Assembly: GCA_023701285.1 (NCBI GenBank) | Contig: JAMPXH010000021.1 | Coordinates: 1 to 45,338 of the forward strand | Source of the DNA: Candidatus Didemnitutus sp. | Lineage (GTDB): Bacteria; Verrucomicrobiota; Verrucomicrobiia; Opitutales; Opitutaceae | Reading direction: 5' to 3' | Length of the DNA stretch: 45,338 nt | Shown here: piece by piece, positions 17,178 through 27,300 of the stretch | Layout: each line of letters opens with the position of its first letter | Position numbering within the stretch: position 1 is the first letter of the stretch | Program-made: the position numbers and the translations under genes | The notes under the pieces: generated by a model | Databases searched by the model: none | Told to the model about the DNA's origin: nothing | Seen by the model: only the letters and a program-made list of their open reading frames with translations

Positions 17178-18098
17178 ATGAATACCCCACGTTCGCTCTT
17201 GGCGCTCTGTCTCGCCGCCGTGCTTGGCGCGGCTTCGCTCCCGGCCCAGGTCAACCTCTCCAGCCTGACGCCCGTCGACGACACCTACACCTACACTCAA
17301 AATTTCAACGTCATCGGCGTGCCGAACACGACCACCATCGCCGGCACGTGGACGAACAATTCCCAGTTCGCCTACACGGCCAACGCGACGCCCTACACCA
17401 AGTCGATGACCGGTTGGTTCCTCAGCATGGTCTCGGATCCGACCGCGCCCACTTACGACACCTCGGGCACGGTGCGCATCGGCTCGGGCGGCGGCGGCAG
17501 CACCGCCGTCACCGGTCTCCTCGGCACCATCTTCGCCCATTCCTCCGGCGGACTCAACGAGACGGCCCTCACGCTCCGCAACACCGCCGCCACGCAGTCC
17601 GCGCTCGGCTTCGCCATCAAGAACGACACCGCCTCGGCGGTCGACACCATCACGCTCGCCTACACCGGCGAGCAATGGCGCCGGGAAAACAGCGCGCAGG
17701 CCAACACGCTCGAATTCCAATACAAGGTGGTCTCCAGCTTCACCGCCGCCGGCTATAACGTCTGGGCCGAGACCGGTTGGAGCGATCTCAACACGCTCGA
17801 CTTCACCAGTCCGATCGTCGGCGCGACGACGGGTGCCAATCTGGACGGCAACCTGACGGTGAACCGCTCGCTCAAGAGCGCCGCGCTGCCCGTGACGCTC
17901 GATAGCGGTGACTACCTGCTCGTGCGCTGGGTCTACAGCGACGCCGACACGCAGAACCTGCCCGGTCACGGCCTCGGCATCGACGACCTCTCGCTCAGCA
18001 TGGTCGCCGCGATTCCCGAGCCGTCCACGTATGCAGTCATTTTCGGGGCGCTCGCGCTGGGTGCGGTGGCGGTCATCCGCCGCCGTGGCCAACGCTGA
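17178..18098 (+). CDS. PEP-CTERM-sorted secreted protein
   Basis: The 306-aa protein begins with a signal peptide (SLLALCLAAVLGAASLPAQ) and ends with a PEP-CTERM sorting signal: IPEPSTYAVIFG, a hydrophobic helix and the basic tail RRRGQR. Family knowledge: such tails are cut by an exosortase/archaeosortase system linked with exopolysaccharide export; no exosortase is in this window. The middle is rich in Thr, Asn, Gly and beta strands, with no recognised catalytic domain. I chose the ATG at 17178 (MNTPRSLLAL), preceded by CCCCCTCTG. It is under the operator at 17,073, and a hairpin separates it from the giant gene 86 bp downstream. Confidence 0.85.
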   Translation: MNTPRSLLALCLAAVLGAASLPAQVNLSSLTPVDDTYTYTQNFNVIGVPNTTTIAGTWTNNSQFAYTANATPYTKSMTGWFLSMVSDPTAPTYDTSGTVRIGSGGGGSTAVTGLLGTIFAHSSGGLNETALTLRNTAATQSALGFAIKNDTASAVDTITLAYTGEQWRRENSAQANTLEFQYKVVSSFTAAGYNVWAETGWSDLNTLDFTSPIVGATTGANLDGNLTVNRSLKSAALPVTLDSGDYLLVRWVYSDADTQNLPGHGLGIDDLSLSMVAAIPEPSTYAVIFGALALGAVAVIRRRGQR

Positions 18099-18119
18099 GT
18101 TCCCTTTTTCGCCGTCACT

Positions 18120-18176
18120 TCACCCGCTGAGCCCGTGCGCATGGTGCGTCACGTCGTTCAGCGGGTGATTTCTTTT
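18120..18176 (+). terminator. Terminator-like hairpin directly before the giant gene start
   Basis: TCACCCGCTGA (18120-18130) pairs perfectly with TCAGCGGGTGA (18158-18168), followed by TTTCTTTT. The loop is 27 nt. It could end the PEP-CTERM transcript or act as an attenuator, because the next gene starts only 9 bp beyond and no operator of its own is seen. Confidence 0.65.
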
Positions 18177-18184
18177 CCCGCCGC

Positions 18185-21100
18185 ATGATCCGCCTCCTGT
18201 CCCGTCTCGCTGCGCTGGCGCTCTTCGCCTCGCTCCCGCCAGCGCTTTCCGCCGCGCCGTCGGTCGTGGCGGATTTCAACGACTGCACCACCGGCATCAT
18301 GCGGTCTGGCTATCAGCCGGCGGGCACCGGCATCGGTTTCAGCGCCCCTTATTGGGAGGGTGGCACGGCCGCCGTGCAGGTCGTCGCCGGCGATCTCACG
18401 GCTCCGACCGCGACCCGCTACGTCGCGACGCAGACGGCACCGGCGCGCAGCGTGCAGGCGCGCGGCGTATCGAGCACGACCCGCCGCCAGCAGTATCGCG
18501 AGATCGAGCAACCGCTCGTCGGCACGATTTGGGGCAGCTTCCTCGTGCAGCAGCTGGACGCCGCCACGCACAACACGGGCCTGACCTTCAACGTCGCGCA
18601 CATCGACCCGCTGAACCGCGTCAACGGCCAGGGCCGGCTTTACGTCGCGGGCTCGTCGCTGCTCGTGCACGGTTCCGGCAGCGCAGCCCCCACGCTCGTG
18701 CCCGGCCAGTTCGCCACCGGCCAGACCGCGCTCGTGCTCTTCCGCTACGTCAGCGAGACGCGCCAACTCACGGTCTGGGTCAACCCGGTGCTCCCGGACA
18801 CGCCGGCCGGGCTCACCGCTTTGCCGCCGGCCTTCGACGGTCTCTGCGACCTTCCCGGCGTCGGCGGAAACATCACGACGCTGGGCATCGGCGGTTATCC
18901 GGACACCTCCACTTCGACCAACTGCGGGCTCATCGATGCGGTGCGGCTGAGCGATCAGCCCTCGGGCTATTACGATGTGACGGGATTGCCCGTGGTGCCG
19001 ACGATCGTCGCCCAGCCGTCCGATCGCACCGTGGCTCGCGGCACGCAGGTCGTCCTCAGCGTCACCGCTTCCGGTCAGGGCGAACTCACTTACCAGTGGC
19101 AGAAGGACGGCGCCGATCTGCCCGGCGCCACGACGCCCCAGCTCACGCTCGCCGACGTGCAGGCGGCCGACGCCGCTGGCTATCGTGTGCAGGTGCGCGA
19201 TCCGCAGACGGGCGGCACAGTCTGGTCGCTGACCGCGACCTTGACCGTGCTGGAATCCATCGCGCCCGTCACGATCACCGCGCAGCCCCAGTCGCTTGCG
19301 CTCACCGCTGGACAGGATGCGACGTTGTCCGTCACCGCCACCGGCACGGCTCCGCTGACTTATCAATGGCAGCGCAACGGCGTCGACCTCGCCGGCGCGA
19401 CCGCGGCTCAGCTGAGCTTCGCTGCCGTGCAGCCCGGGCAGGCCGGACAATATCGGGTCATCGTCACCAACCCCGCGGGCAGCGTCGTTTCCGCCACGGT
19501 CGCCGTTGCGGTCGATGTCGCACCCGAGTTGATCGCGGTGCCTCAATCGACCGAGAGCTACGTCGGCGGCGCGGCGACATTCTACGTCGAGGCGCGCGGC
19601 ACGGCGCTGCACTATGAGTGGCGGCGCGGCAGCGTGCCGGTCGGAGGCGATGCGCCGCAGCTCACGCTCACCGCTTTGCAGTCCGGCGATGCCGGCAGCT
19701 ACACCGTCACCGTGCGCAACGCGCTCGGCAGCATCACTACGCCGGCGGCGACGCTCACGCTGGTGGCGGAAACGCCGGCGCCGGCCGGCAGCGTTGGCGC
19801 GGTCGCCGACAGTTTCGTGGAAAACGGCACGCAAGCCGCGCAACCGCGCAACGGGCTCGGCCTGCGCGTCGCCGCGCGCGGCACCGTGGCCGCGACCTAC
19901 AAGACCTATGTCGATTTTGCGCTGCCGCTCGCCGTGAAGGCGCGCGATGCCGGCACCGCCGCGGTGCGCTTCACGCTCGATCCGGTCGAGCCCGTGTTCA
20001 GCGGCGCCGATACGCCCGCGGCCGCGCTGCTGCCCTCGGCGGCGGCGATGCGGATCCGCTTCGGCTCCACCTCTAATTCGCAGACCTATCTCTCCGCCGG
20101 TCCGACGACGGCGGGCGCCGACATCTACCGCGGCCTGCTCACCTTCGACCTCTCCTCGCTCGCCTTCGTGCCCGATACGATGAGCCTGCGCCTGACCGTC
20201 GCCGCCAAGGCGAGCGGCGCCGTTGCCGGTGCGCGCACGCTGCGGCTGCACCGCGTGACGCGTCCGTGGGTGCAAGGGCAGGCGACCTGGACCCAGGCTT
20301 CGAACACGGTCGCATGGACGACGCCGGGCGGAGACTTCGATCCCGTGCCGCTGGCCGAGCTCGTGGCCGATCCCTCGACGGTGACGGTGGGGCAGGTCTT
20401 GGAATTCGCCGAGACCCCCGCACTGCGCCAAGCCTTGCTCGAGGTGCTCGACACCAGCGGCCTGCTTCAACTCGTGCTGGTCGTCGACGGCGAGGAGACG
20501 CTGAGCAACCGCGTCTTTCATTTTCATCCGCGCGGCACGGTCGGGCTCGAGCCCGCGCTCGTGTTGCCGTCCGGTGCGCTCGCCGGCAAGGCGCCGCGGA
20601 ATCCGCTGCGCGTTCGCTTGCACGGCGTGGTGAACAATGCCGCCGCGTGGAGCGAGGACACACTCACGTGGAACGCCGCGCCGGCCCGCGCCGATGCGAT
20701 CAGCAGTCCCGGTCCCGGAGCGGTGCCGCTGGCGGAGCTCACGCTCGACACCGCCACGCTCGCCGCCGGCGGCAACGTCACCTTCGCCGACCCGCGCATC
20801 GCGCAATTCCTCAACTGGGCCGCCGGCCGCCGCGGCGACCTCTACGACACCGGCCAGGCCTCCGACCTCGACCGCCGCGTGACCTTCATCCTCACCGCGC
20901 TCGATGGCGGCGAGTTCTTCGCCGGCGTGAAGTTCCGCGACCGCGAGAGCGGCGCCGGTCCGGTCCTCTGGTTCGACACAGCCGCGGTTGCGCCGGCCGC
21001 GGCCACGACGCTCGAGAACGACCGCTACCGCGTCGTGTTGCAGGAAGATCTCTCGCTCGCCGTGACCGACAAGCGCGATGGCGCCACCGCGCGGTTCGAA

Positions 21101-24100
21101 GCGGCCTTCGAGGTCGTGAGCCAGAGCGCCAACCCCGGCTTCTCGCGCCATTCCTACGACGTGAGCCCCACGCCGCTCTCGCTCGCCACGTGGAACACGA
21201 ATTTCAACTACAGCGCCGCCCCCGGCGAGCGGCTCACGCTCCGGCCCGTGGCGGTCCGCGCGCGCGACGGCGCGCTCAGCTGGAGCTATGCGCCGGGCAC
21301 CGCGGCTTTCGCTTTCCGCGCCGAACTCGATCTGCCGGCCGGCACCGCGTTCCCGCGCATGCGCTGGACGCTCACGCCCGGCGCGACGCGCTACTTCGGC
21401 GTCGCCTTCCAGCCGGTCGTCGCCGTGCCGAATTCCTCCGTCGACGCCTTCTACCTGCCCTGCGTGTGGAACGGCCGGCGTTTCCCCGACAACCAGTATC
21501 TCATCGACGAGACGCGCGCGACTTTGCCGGCAGCGTTCCGCGAGAGCGGCGGCGTGGTCAGCGGCGTGGCGGCGGACGCCTTCGAGGTGCCGCAGCGCGT
21601 CTCGACCTTCGTCAACTCCCTCTTCGGTCTCATCGCCAACGACGCCACGGCGGCCGCCAGCCGCCCGGCATTCGCCGCACCGATCTACGGGAGCGTGGGC
21701 TCGCGCACCGACGGCCTCCAGAGTTACGCCGCGCGCCTGATCGTCGGCGGCGCGGGGTTGGATCAGGCGTTTCGCGACGTCGCCACGGGCGTCTTTGGCT
21801 TCCACGATTACCGCGAGAATCTTCCCGCGGGCTCGCTCAATACCGCTCTCGATAACCTCGTCGACTTCATCCTCAACACCAGCGGACAGAACTACAGTTA
21901 CTGGCGCGCGAATGAGAAGGCCAACGAATATGTGAACGACAATCCCGACTACGTGCGCTTCCAGTCCGCCGCCGCCGCGCTCGGCCTCGCAATGGTGCGC
22001 GACGACGCCGGGCTCTACGAAGAGCGCGCCCGGCCGGCGATGGAGTATTTCCTCTCGCGACGCGGCTCGATGTTGAAGTTCACCGGCTACGATCCGGCCT
22101 ACGGCATGGGCGGTCCCGTGGCTGCGTATTACGGCACGGATTTCTACGCCCTGTTCGGCCTCACCGGTGGACGCACCTGGGGTTTCCTGCCGCTCGCGCA
22201 CGAAGCCCGTGTCGTCAGCGGATCGACCACGCTGCTCGGTGACATCATCACGCCCGGCCAGTCGCTGGCGCGCGGCGAGGCCTACGATCGTGTCTTCGAC
22301 ACGCTGCTCTCGCTCATCGAGGCCTATCGCGCGACGGGCGTGCCCGAATACCTCGCCGACGCGCGCTGGCTCACCGACGAATACGTGCGCCATCGCTACG
22401 ACAGCGGCCCGCCCCTGGATTTCCGCGACGCGAAGAGCAGTTTCTGGAGTCAGCTCGGCGGTCGTTGGGACGTCTTGCTCGAGATGGAGGAACTCACTGG
22501 CGATCCGCGCTACGCCGCGGCGGCGGCGCGGGCGATGAACGAATTCGCCCGGCACGTGAACTTCGGGCCGGCGGTCGGCGACTTCACGGTCGACGGTCTC
22601 GGCGTTCCGGTGAAGGCAGCCGCGGTGTCCGAGGTCGGCCTGACTTGCGAGGCGACCGCCACGTCCGTGAGCCATCGCGGCATCTTCATGAGCGCGTATG
22701 CGTCGGCGTCGTTCCTGCGGGCGGCGCGCTTGCACGCGGACCCGTTCTTCAAGGCCGTGGGTCGCTCCGGCATCGTCGGCCGCTGGATGAATTACCCGGG
22801 CTACACCATCCGCAACAACTACAACTCCGTGCTGCTGCGCTCCGATTACCCGCTGCGCTGGTATGCGACGTATGCCAACACCGCGCACATGAACCACCCG
22901 CTGCCGCTCGCGGGCATGGCGATCGATTTCCTCATGGCCGACACCGAACTGCGCTCCGCCGCGGCGGTGAAGTTCCCGCACCATTACACGGATTCGCGCG
23001 GCTATTTCCGCGGACGCCTCTACGGCGGCGAGCCGGGCGTGTTCTACGGCGACACCGAGGTCTGGCCCTGGCTGCCGCGTGCGCTGGTCTCGTTCGCCGG
23101 CCCCGATGCGGCCCAGCTCAACTACGTCGCCGGGCACGGCAACGGCCGGCTTTATCTCGCGTTCTCCAACCAGGCGAAGCGCGCGGTCGAGGTCACCGTT
23201 ACCGTCGACCCGGCGCGCGTCACGCTCACGCCTGGCGCGCGGCTGCGCGTGTGGCGCGACAATGTCGCGCAGCCGGACACGACCTTCGTCAACGGCGTCA
23301 CCACGATCAGCGTGCCCGCGGACGGCTTTGTGGCGTGGGCGATCGACGGGGCGACGCCCGCGCTGGGCCTGCAATCCGATTACATCGCCCGCACCGGCGC
23401 GCCGCTGGGCGAAGGGAGTTATCAGACGCAGACCGCGTCCTTCGGGCGCGTCGTCGGCGTGGTGCTCTCGCTGTCGCCCACGCGGCAGAATGCCTACGTC
23501 TACACCGATGCCGATCCGACCAAGCTCGCCTCGGCGCGCCTGCGCTACCGCGTGGACGGCGGCGCGGAGCAGACACTCACGAAGGCGGTTTTCCCGTTCG
23601 AGTTCAGTGTCACGCTCCCGGCCGGCACTCGCAGTTTCAGCTATGTCGTCGAGGGCACGCCGGCGGCCGGCGGCAGCGCGACGGTGAGCGAACAACGCAC
23701 GTTGCAGGTCGACATCGCGCCGGTCATCACCGCGGCGCCGGCGGCGCAGACGGTTTACGCCGGCCGCGCGGTGACGCTCTCCGTCACCGTGCAAGGCGAG
23801 GGACCTTTCACTTACCAATGGCGGCGCAACGGCATCGCGATTCCCGGCGCGACCGCCGCCACGCTGGAGCTGGCCGGCGCTCCCGGCGAGGCCGGCAGCT
23901 ACGATGTGATCGTCGGCAACGGTGCCGGCACTGTCACGAGTCCCGCGGCGCTCGTCACCGTGCAACTGGGCGACCTGCTGGCCTACGCGCTCGGCGGCAC
24001 CGGGGACGCGGCGCCCGTGGGACCGTTGATGGCGCTGGACGCTGCATCGGGCCGTCTGGCGTTGTCCTTTCACCGTGCGCGCGCCGAGGTGGATTACGCC

Positions 24101-24244
24101 GTGCAGGCCAGCGGCGATCTGATTTCCTGGACCGAGCTGGCGCGCAATCCCGGCGCCGTGGGCCAGACGGTGACGGTGGAGGACTCGGTGGCGTTGACTG
24201 CGGCCGCGCGGCGCTTCCTCCGCCTGCAAGTCGAGTTGCCCTGA
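18185..24244 (+). CDS. Giant secreted multidomain protein 1 (lectin-like, Ig, putative alpha/alpha-barrel)
   Basis: The 2,019-aa exported protein has a signal peptide at 1-22. A lectin-like module (about 24-268: ADFNDC, VVAGDLTAP, RRQQYR, IWGSFLV, VWVNPVL) is followed by three Ig-like domains (about 271-355, 358-443, 445-530; TYQWQKDG, TYQWQRNG). A DNRLRE/CBM96-like region runs about 535-935 and includes DPRIAQFLNWAAGRRG. A beta-rich part (about 940-1200) precedes an alpha-helical core (about 1200-1610; SGQNYSYW, NTAHMNHP). A further beta domain and a fourth Ig (about 1847-1925) lead to a C-terminal module (1927-2019) ending RRFLRLQVELP. The core may be a carbohydrate-active alpha/alpha toroid, but I do not recognise the family. 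It is a paralogue of the next gene and is probably expressed by read-through from 17,073. Confidence 0.75.
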   Translation: MIRLLSRLAALALFASLPPALSAAPSVVADFNDCTTGIMRSGYQPAGTGIGFSAPYWEGGTAAVQVVAGDLTAPTATRYVATQTAPARSVQARGVSSTTRRQQYREIEQPLVGTIWGSFLVQQLDAATHNTGLTFNVAHIDPLNRVNGQGRLYVAGSSLLVHGSGSAAPTLVPGQFATGQTALVLFRYVSETRQLTVWVNPVLPDTPAGLTALPPAFDGLCDLPGVGGNITTLGIGGYPDTSTSTNCGLIDAVRLSDQPSGYYDVTGLPVVPTIVAQPSDRTVARGTQVVLSVTASGQGELTYQWQKDGADLPGATTPQLTLADVQAADAAGYRVQVRDPQTGGTVWSLTATLTVLESIAPVTITAQPQSLALTAGQDATLSVTATGTAPLTYQWQRNGVDLAGATAAQLSFAAVQPGQAGQYRVIVTNPAGSVVSATVAVAVDVAPELIAVPQSTESYVGGAATFYVEARGTALHYEWRRGSVPVGGDAPQLTLTALQSGDAGSYTVTVRNALGSITTPAATLTLVAETPAPAGSVGAVADSFVENGTQAAQPRNGLGLRVAARGTVAATYKTYVDFALPLAVKARDAGTAAVRFTLDPVEPVFSGADTPAAALLPSAAAMRIRFGSTSNSQTYLSAGPTTAGADIYRGLLTFDLSSLAFVPDTMSLRLTVAAKASGAVAGARTLRLHRVTRPWVQGQATWTQASNTVAWTTPGGDFDPVPLAELVADPSTVTVGQVLEFAETPALRQALLEVLDTSGLLQLVLVVDGEETLSNRVFHFHPRGTVGLEPALVLPSGALAGKAPRNPLRVRLHGVVNNAAAWSEDTLTWNAAPARADAISSPGPGAVPLAELTLDTATLAAGGNVTFADPRIAQFLNWAAGRRGDLYDTGQASDLDRRVTFILTALDGGEFFAGVKFRDRESGAGPVLWFDTAAVAPAAATTLENDRYRVVLQEDLSLAVTDKRDGATARFEAAFEVVSQSANPGFSRHSYDVSPTPLSLATWNTNFNYSAAPGERLTLRPVAVRARDGALSWSYAPGTAAFAFRAELDLPAGTAFPRMRWTLTPGATRYFGVAFQPVVAVPNSSVDAFYLPCVWNGRRFPDNQYLIDETRATLPAAFRESGGVVSGVAADAFEVPQRVSTFVNSLFGLIANDATAAASRPAFAAPIYGSVGSRTDGLQSYAARLIVGGAGLDQAFRDVATGVFGFHDYRENLPAGSLNTALDNLVDFILNTSGQNYSYWRANEKANEYVNDNPDYVRFQSAAAALGLAMVRDDAGLYEERARPAMEYFLSRRGSMLKFTGYDPAYGMGGPVAAYYGTDFYALFGLTGGRTWGFLPLAHEARVVSGSTTLLGDIITPGQSLARGEAYDRVFDTLLSLIEAYRATGVPEYLADARWLTDEYVRHRYDSGPPLDFRDAKSSFWSQLGGRWDVLLEMEELTGDPRYAAAAARAMNEFARHVNFGPAVGDFTVDGLGVPVKAAAVSEVGLTCEATATSVSHRGIFMSAYASASFLRAARLHADPFFKAVGRSGIVGRWMNYPGYTIRNNYNSVLLRSDYPLRWYATYANTAHMNHPLPLAGMAIDFLMADTELRSAAAVKFPHHYTDSRGYFRGRLYGGEPGVFYGDTEVWPWLPRALVSFAGPDAAQLNYVAGHGNGRLYLAFSNQAKRAVEVTVTVDPARVTLTPGARLRVWRDNVAQPDTTFVNGVTTISVPADGFVAWAIDGATPALGLQSDYIARTGAPLGEGSYQTQTASFGRVVGVVLSLSPTRQNAYVYTDADPTKLASARLRYRVDGGAEQTLTKAVFPFEFSVTLPAGTRSFSYVVEGTPAAGGSATVSEQRTLQVDIAPVITAAPAAQTVYAGRAVTLSVTVQGEGPFTYQWRRNGIAIPGATAATLELAGAPGEAGSYDVIVGNGAGTVTSPAALVTVQLGDLLAYALGGTGDAAPVGPLMALDAASGRLALSFHRARAEVDYAVQASGDLISWTELARNPGAVGQTVTVEDSVALTAAARRFLRLQVELP

Positions 24245-24279
24245 GGTCCCGCAAGAGGCGAGCGGGGTAGGGCGCGGCG

Positions 24280-24294
24280 GGTCAACCGTATACC
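24280..24294 (+). promoter_or_regulatory. Palindromic operator before giant protein 2
   Basis: GGTCAACCGTATACC matches the consensus GGTnnACnGTnnACC fully. It lies 72 bp before the start of giant protein 2. TTAACG begins 10 nt after it, in the same relative position as TTCTAG or TTCAAT at the other plus-strand sites. Confidence 0.72.
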
Positions 24295-24365
24295 GTCCCG
24301 TCGCTTAACGGTCGCTGTCTGGCCTGCCATGGGTGATGACGCTGGCTCACCCCTTTTCTTACCCC

Positions 24366-27300
24366 ATGAAATCCATCCCCGGAATCGTCCGTTGGGCGGC
24401 TCTCCTCCTTTGGGCGGCTTGCGCCTGGCTTCGCGCGGAGGCGCAGACCGCTGCGGCGGATTTCAACGATTGCAAACCCGGCACACTGCAGGCCGCGGGC
24501 GGACAGACGGCCAACACGGGCACCGGGTTTCTGGACGCGCATTGGCTGGGTAACACCAGCCTCGTCCGGGTCATCGCCGGCGATCTCGCTGCGCCGGCCG
24601 CGACGGGTTACGCCATCGTGCCGGCGGGCACGGCGCAGAGCCTGCAGGCGCAGACGGTCAGCTCCGGCACGCGCCGGCAGCAATACCGCGGGCTGGCCAC
24701 GCCGCTGAGCGGCGAGATCTGGGGCACGTTCCTGATTCGCCAGAGCGCCGCCGATCAACTCACCGGGCTGACGTTCAACGTGGTGTCGATCGACCCTGCG
24801 CTCAATTCGAGCGGCGCGGGCCGGCTCTACGCGCAGGGCGCGGCGCTGCTGCTGCACCCGGTCGGAGGCAGTCCCGTGCTCGTGCCGGATGTCTTCACGC
24901 TCGGTGAAACCGCGCTCGTGGTCTTCCGCCTCGACACGTCCGTCGACCAAGTGGAGGTCTGGATCAATCCCGTCCTCGGCGGAACGCCTGCGGCGACGCG
25001 CGGAGTCACGCCGGCCTACCGCGGCACGCTCGATCTGCTCGGGACCACGAACCAGATCGGCACGGTCGGCCTCGGCGGCTACCTGACGACGACCACCGCG
25101 GGCAGCGCCGGCGTGCTCGATGCGTTGCGTCTCGGTGGCGGCGCGGCTGGCTATTACTTCGTCACCGGCGTCACCATCCCCTTGCTCCCGGAGATCGTCA
25201 CCCAGCCCGTCAGCCAGACCGCCACGCTCGGTGGCTCGGTCACGTTCACGGCCGCCGCCACCGGCGCGGCGCCGCTCACCTACCAATGGCAGAAGGACGG
25301 CGTCGATCTGCCCGGCGCCACGGCACCGCAGCTCACGCTCGCCGGCCTCACCGCCGGCGACGCGGGTAGCTATCGCCTCGTGGTCAGCAACGCCGGCGGC
25401 TCCGTCCAGTCCGCCGCGGCCACGCTCACGCTCGTGGCGCCGCCACCACCGGAGATCGTCACTCAGCCCATCAGCCAGACGGCCGCGCTCGGCGGCTCGG
25501 TCACGTTCACGGCCGCCGCCACCGGCGCCGCGCCGCTCGCCTACCAATGGCAGAAGGACGGCGTCGATCTGCCCGGCGCCACGGCACCGCAGTTGACGCT
25601 CGCCGGCCTCACCGCCGGCGACGCGGGCAGCTATCGCGTCGTCGTCGGCAACGCCGGTGGCTCCGTCCCGTCCGCCGCGGCCACGCTCACGCTCGTGGCG
25701 CCGCCGAGCGAACTCGCCGGTTCCATCGCACCGCGGGCCGACGCCACCGTGCAGAACGGCGATCAAGCCGCGCTCAATCTCAACGGCAACGGCCTCGTCG
25801 TCTCGGCGCGCGGCACCACGTCGGCGGCGCGCAAGAGCTGGCTCAGTTTCGACCTGCCGCCGGCGGCGGTCTTGCGCGAGGTCGGCCGGGCCTCGCTGCG
25901 CCTGACCCTCTCGCCGCAGAATCCCTTCATCGGCGCCGCCGTGAGCACCGTCGAGACGTCCGTGGTCGCCTCGGCCGACGTGCGCGCGCGCAGCACCAGC
26001 GCGAACAACCAGGGCGCGACCAACGACCTCGCGGTCGGCCCGATCGGCGCCAACGACGTGTTCCGCTCGCTCCTGAGCTTCGACCTATCCGAGCTGACCA
26101 CGCCGCCGGCCGAGGTCGCGTTCAAGATCCGCATCGGCAACAAGGACCCGACCTCCGGCGCGGGCACGCAGACGCTGCGGCTCTACCGGCTCACGCGTCC
26201 GATCGACGAGGCGACGGCCAGCTGGATCCATGTCTCGGAGCTCGAGGATTGGCTGACCCCCGGCGGCGATTACGAGCTGACGCTCCTGTCCGAGGCCAGC
26301 GCCGATCCGACGACCGTCACCGTCGGGCAGGAGCTCACGTTCCCTTCCACGCCCGCGCTCGTGGCGGCGGTCGGCCAGGCGTTGACGAGCGAAGGCGTGC
26401 TGCACCTCGTGCTCCTGTCGTCGGCCGAAAATCTCGGGCAGCGCAGTTTCTTCTTCTTCGATTCCCGCGAGGATACCGGCAAGGAGCCGCGGCTGGTCGT
26501 CGGCGCGCAGGGCCAGTCCTCGCTCGACACCGGCAATCCGGTGCGCCTCCAGCTCCACGCGATCGTCGACGGTCAGGATGTGTGGACCGAGACCGGTCTC
26601 ACTTGGAACAACGCCCCGAAGAACGCGACCGCCTCCGCCACCGGCGTGAAATCCGGCACGGCGTTGGTGGCCACCGCGACGGTGGAGAGCGGCGTGCTCG
26701 CGGGCGGCGCGTCGGTCGTGTTCGACGATCCGCGCATCGCGCAATTTCTCAACTGGGCCGCCGGCCGCCGCGGCAATCTTTACGGGACGGGGCAGACCGC
26801 CGATCCCGATCAGCGGGTGACGTTCATCGTCACGGCGATCGATGCGGGTCTCTCGTTCCCCGGGCTGCGCTTCGTCGACCGCGAGGCGGCGGCGGCCGAG
26901 CAGCGTCCGGCGCTGCTGTTCGACACGGTCGCCACAGCGCCTGCCGGCACCACGTTGGAAAACGAGCGCTACCGCGTCACGCTGCGCGAGGACCTCCGGT
27001 TCGAGGTGACGGACAAGCTGGCCGACGCGACCGCGGTCTTCGCCGCGCAATTCGAGGTGGTGCACCAGGGAACGAATCCCGGGCTCGGCCTCTCCGGGGC
27101 GATCCAAGGCGCGTTGCAGGGCGGCACCACGAACCAGGTCGGTTTCCGCATCCCCAGCTGGGGCGCGGTGACGGATTTCGCCAGCGCACCCGGCACGCGC
27201 GCGACCCTGTTGCCGGAGGCCGCCGCGTTGCGCGATGGCGTCGTGGCGTGGAGCTACGCACCGCGCTCCGCCTTCGGTCTGCGGGCGATGCTCGATCTGC

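Noticed and set aside
18158-24229. Minus-strand open frame of 2,023 codons opposite giant protein 1
   Set aside because: It has Arg/Ala/His/Asp-rich composition without recognisable motifs; the plus strand carries clear Ig and core domains.
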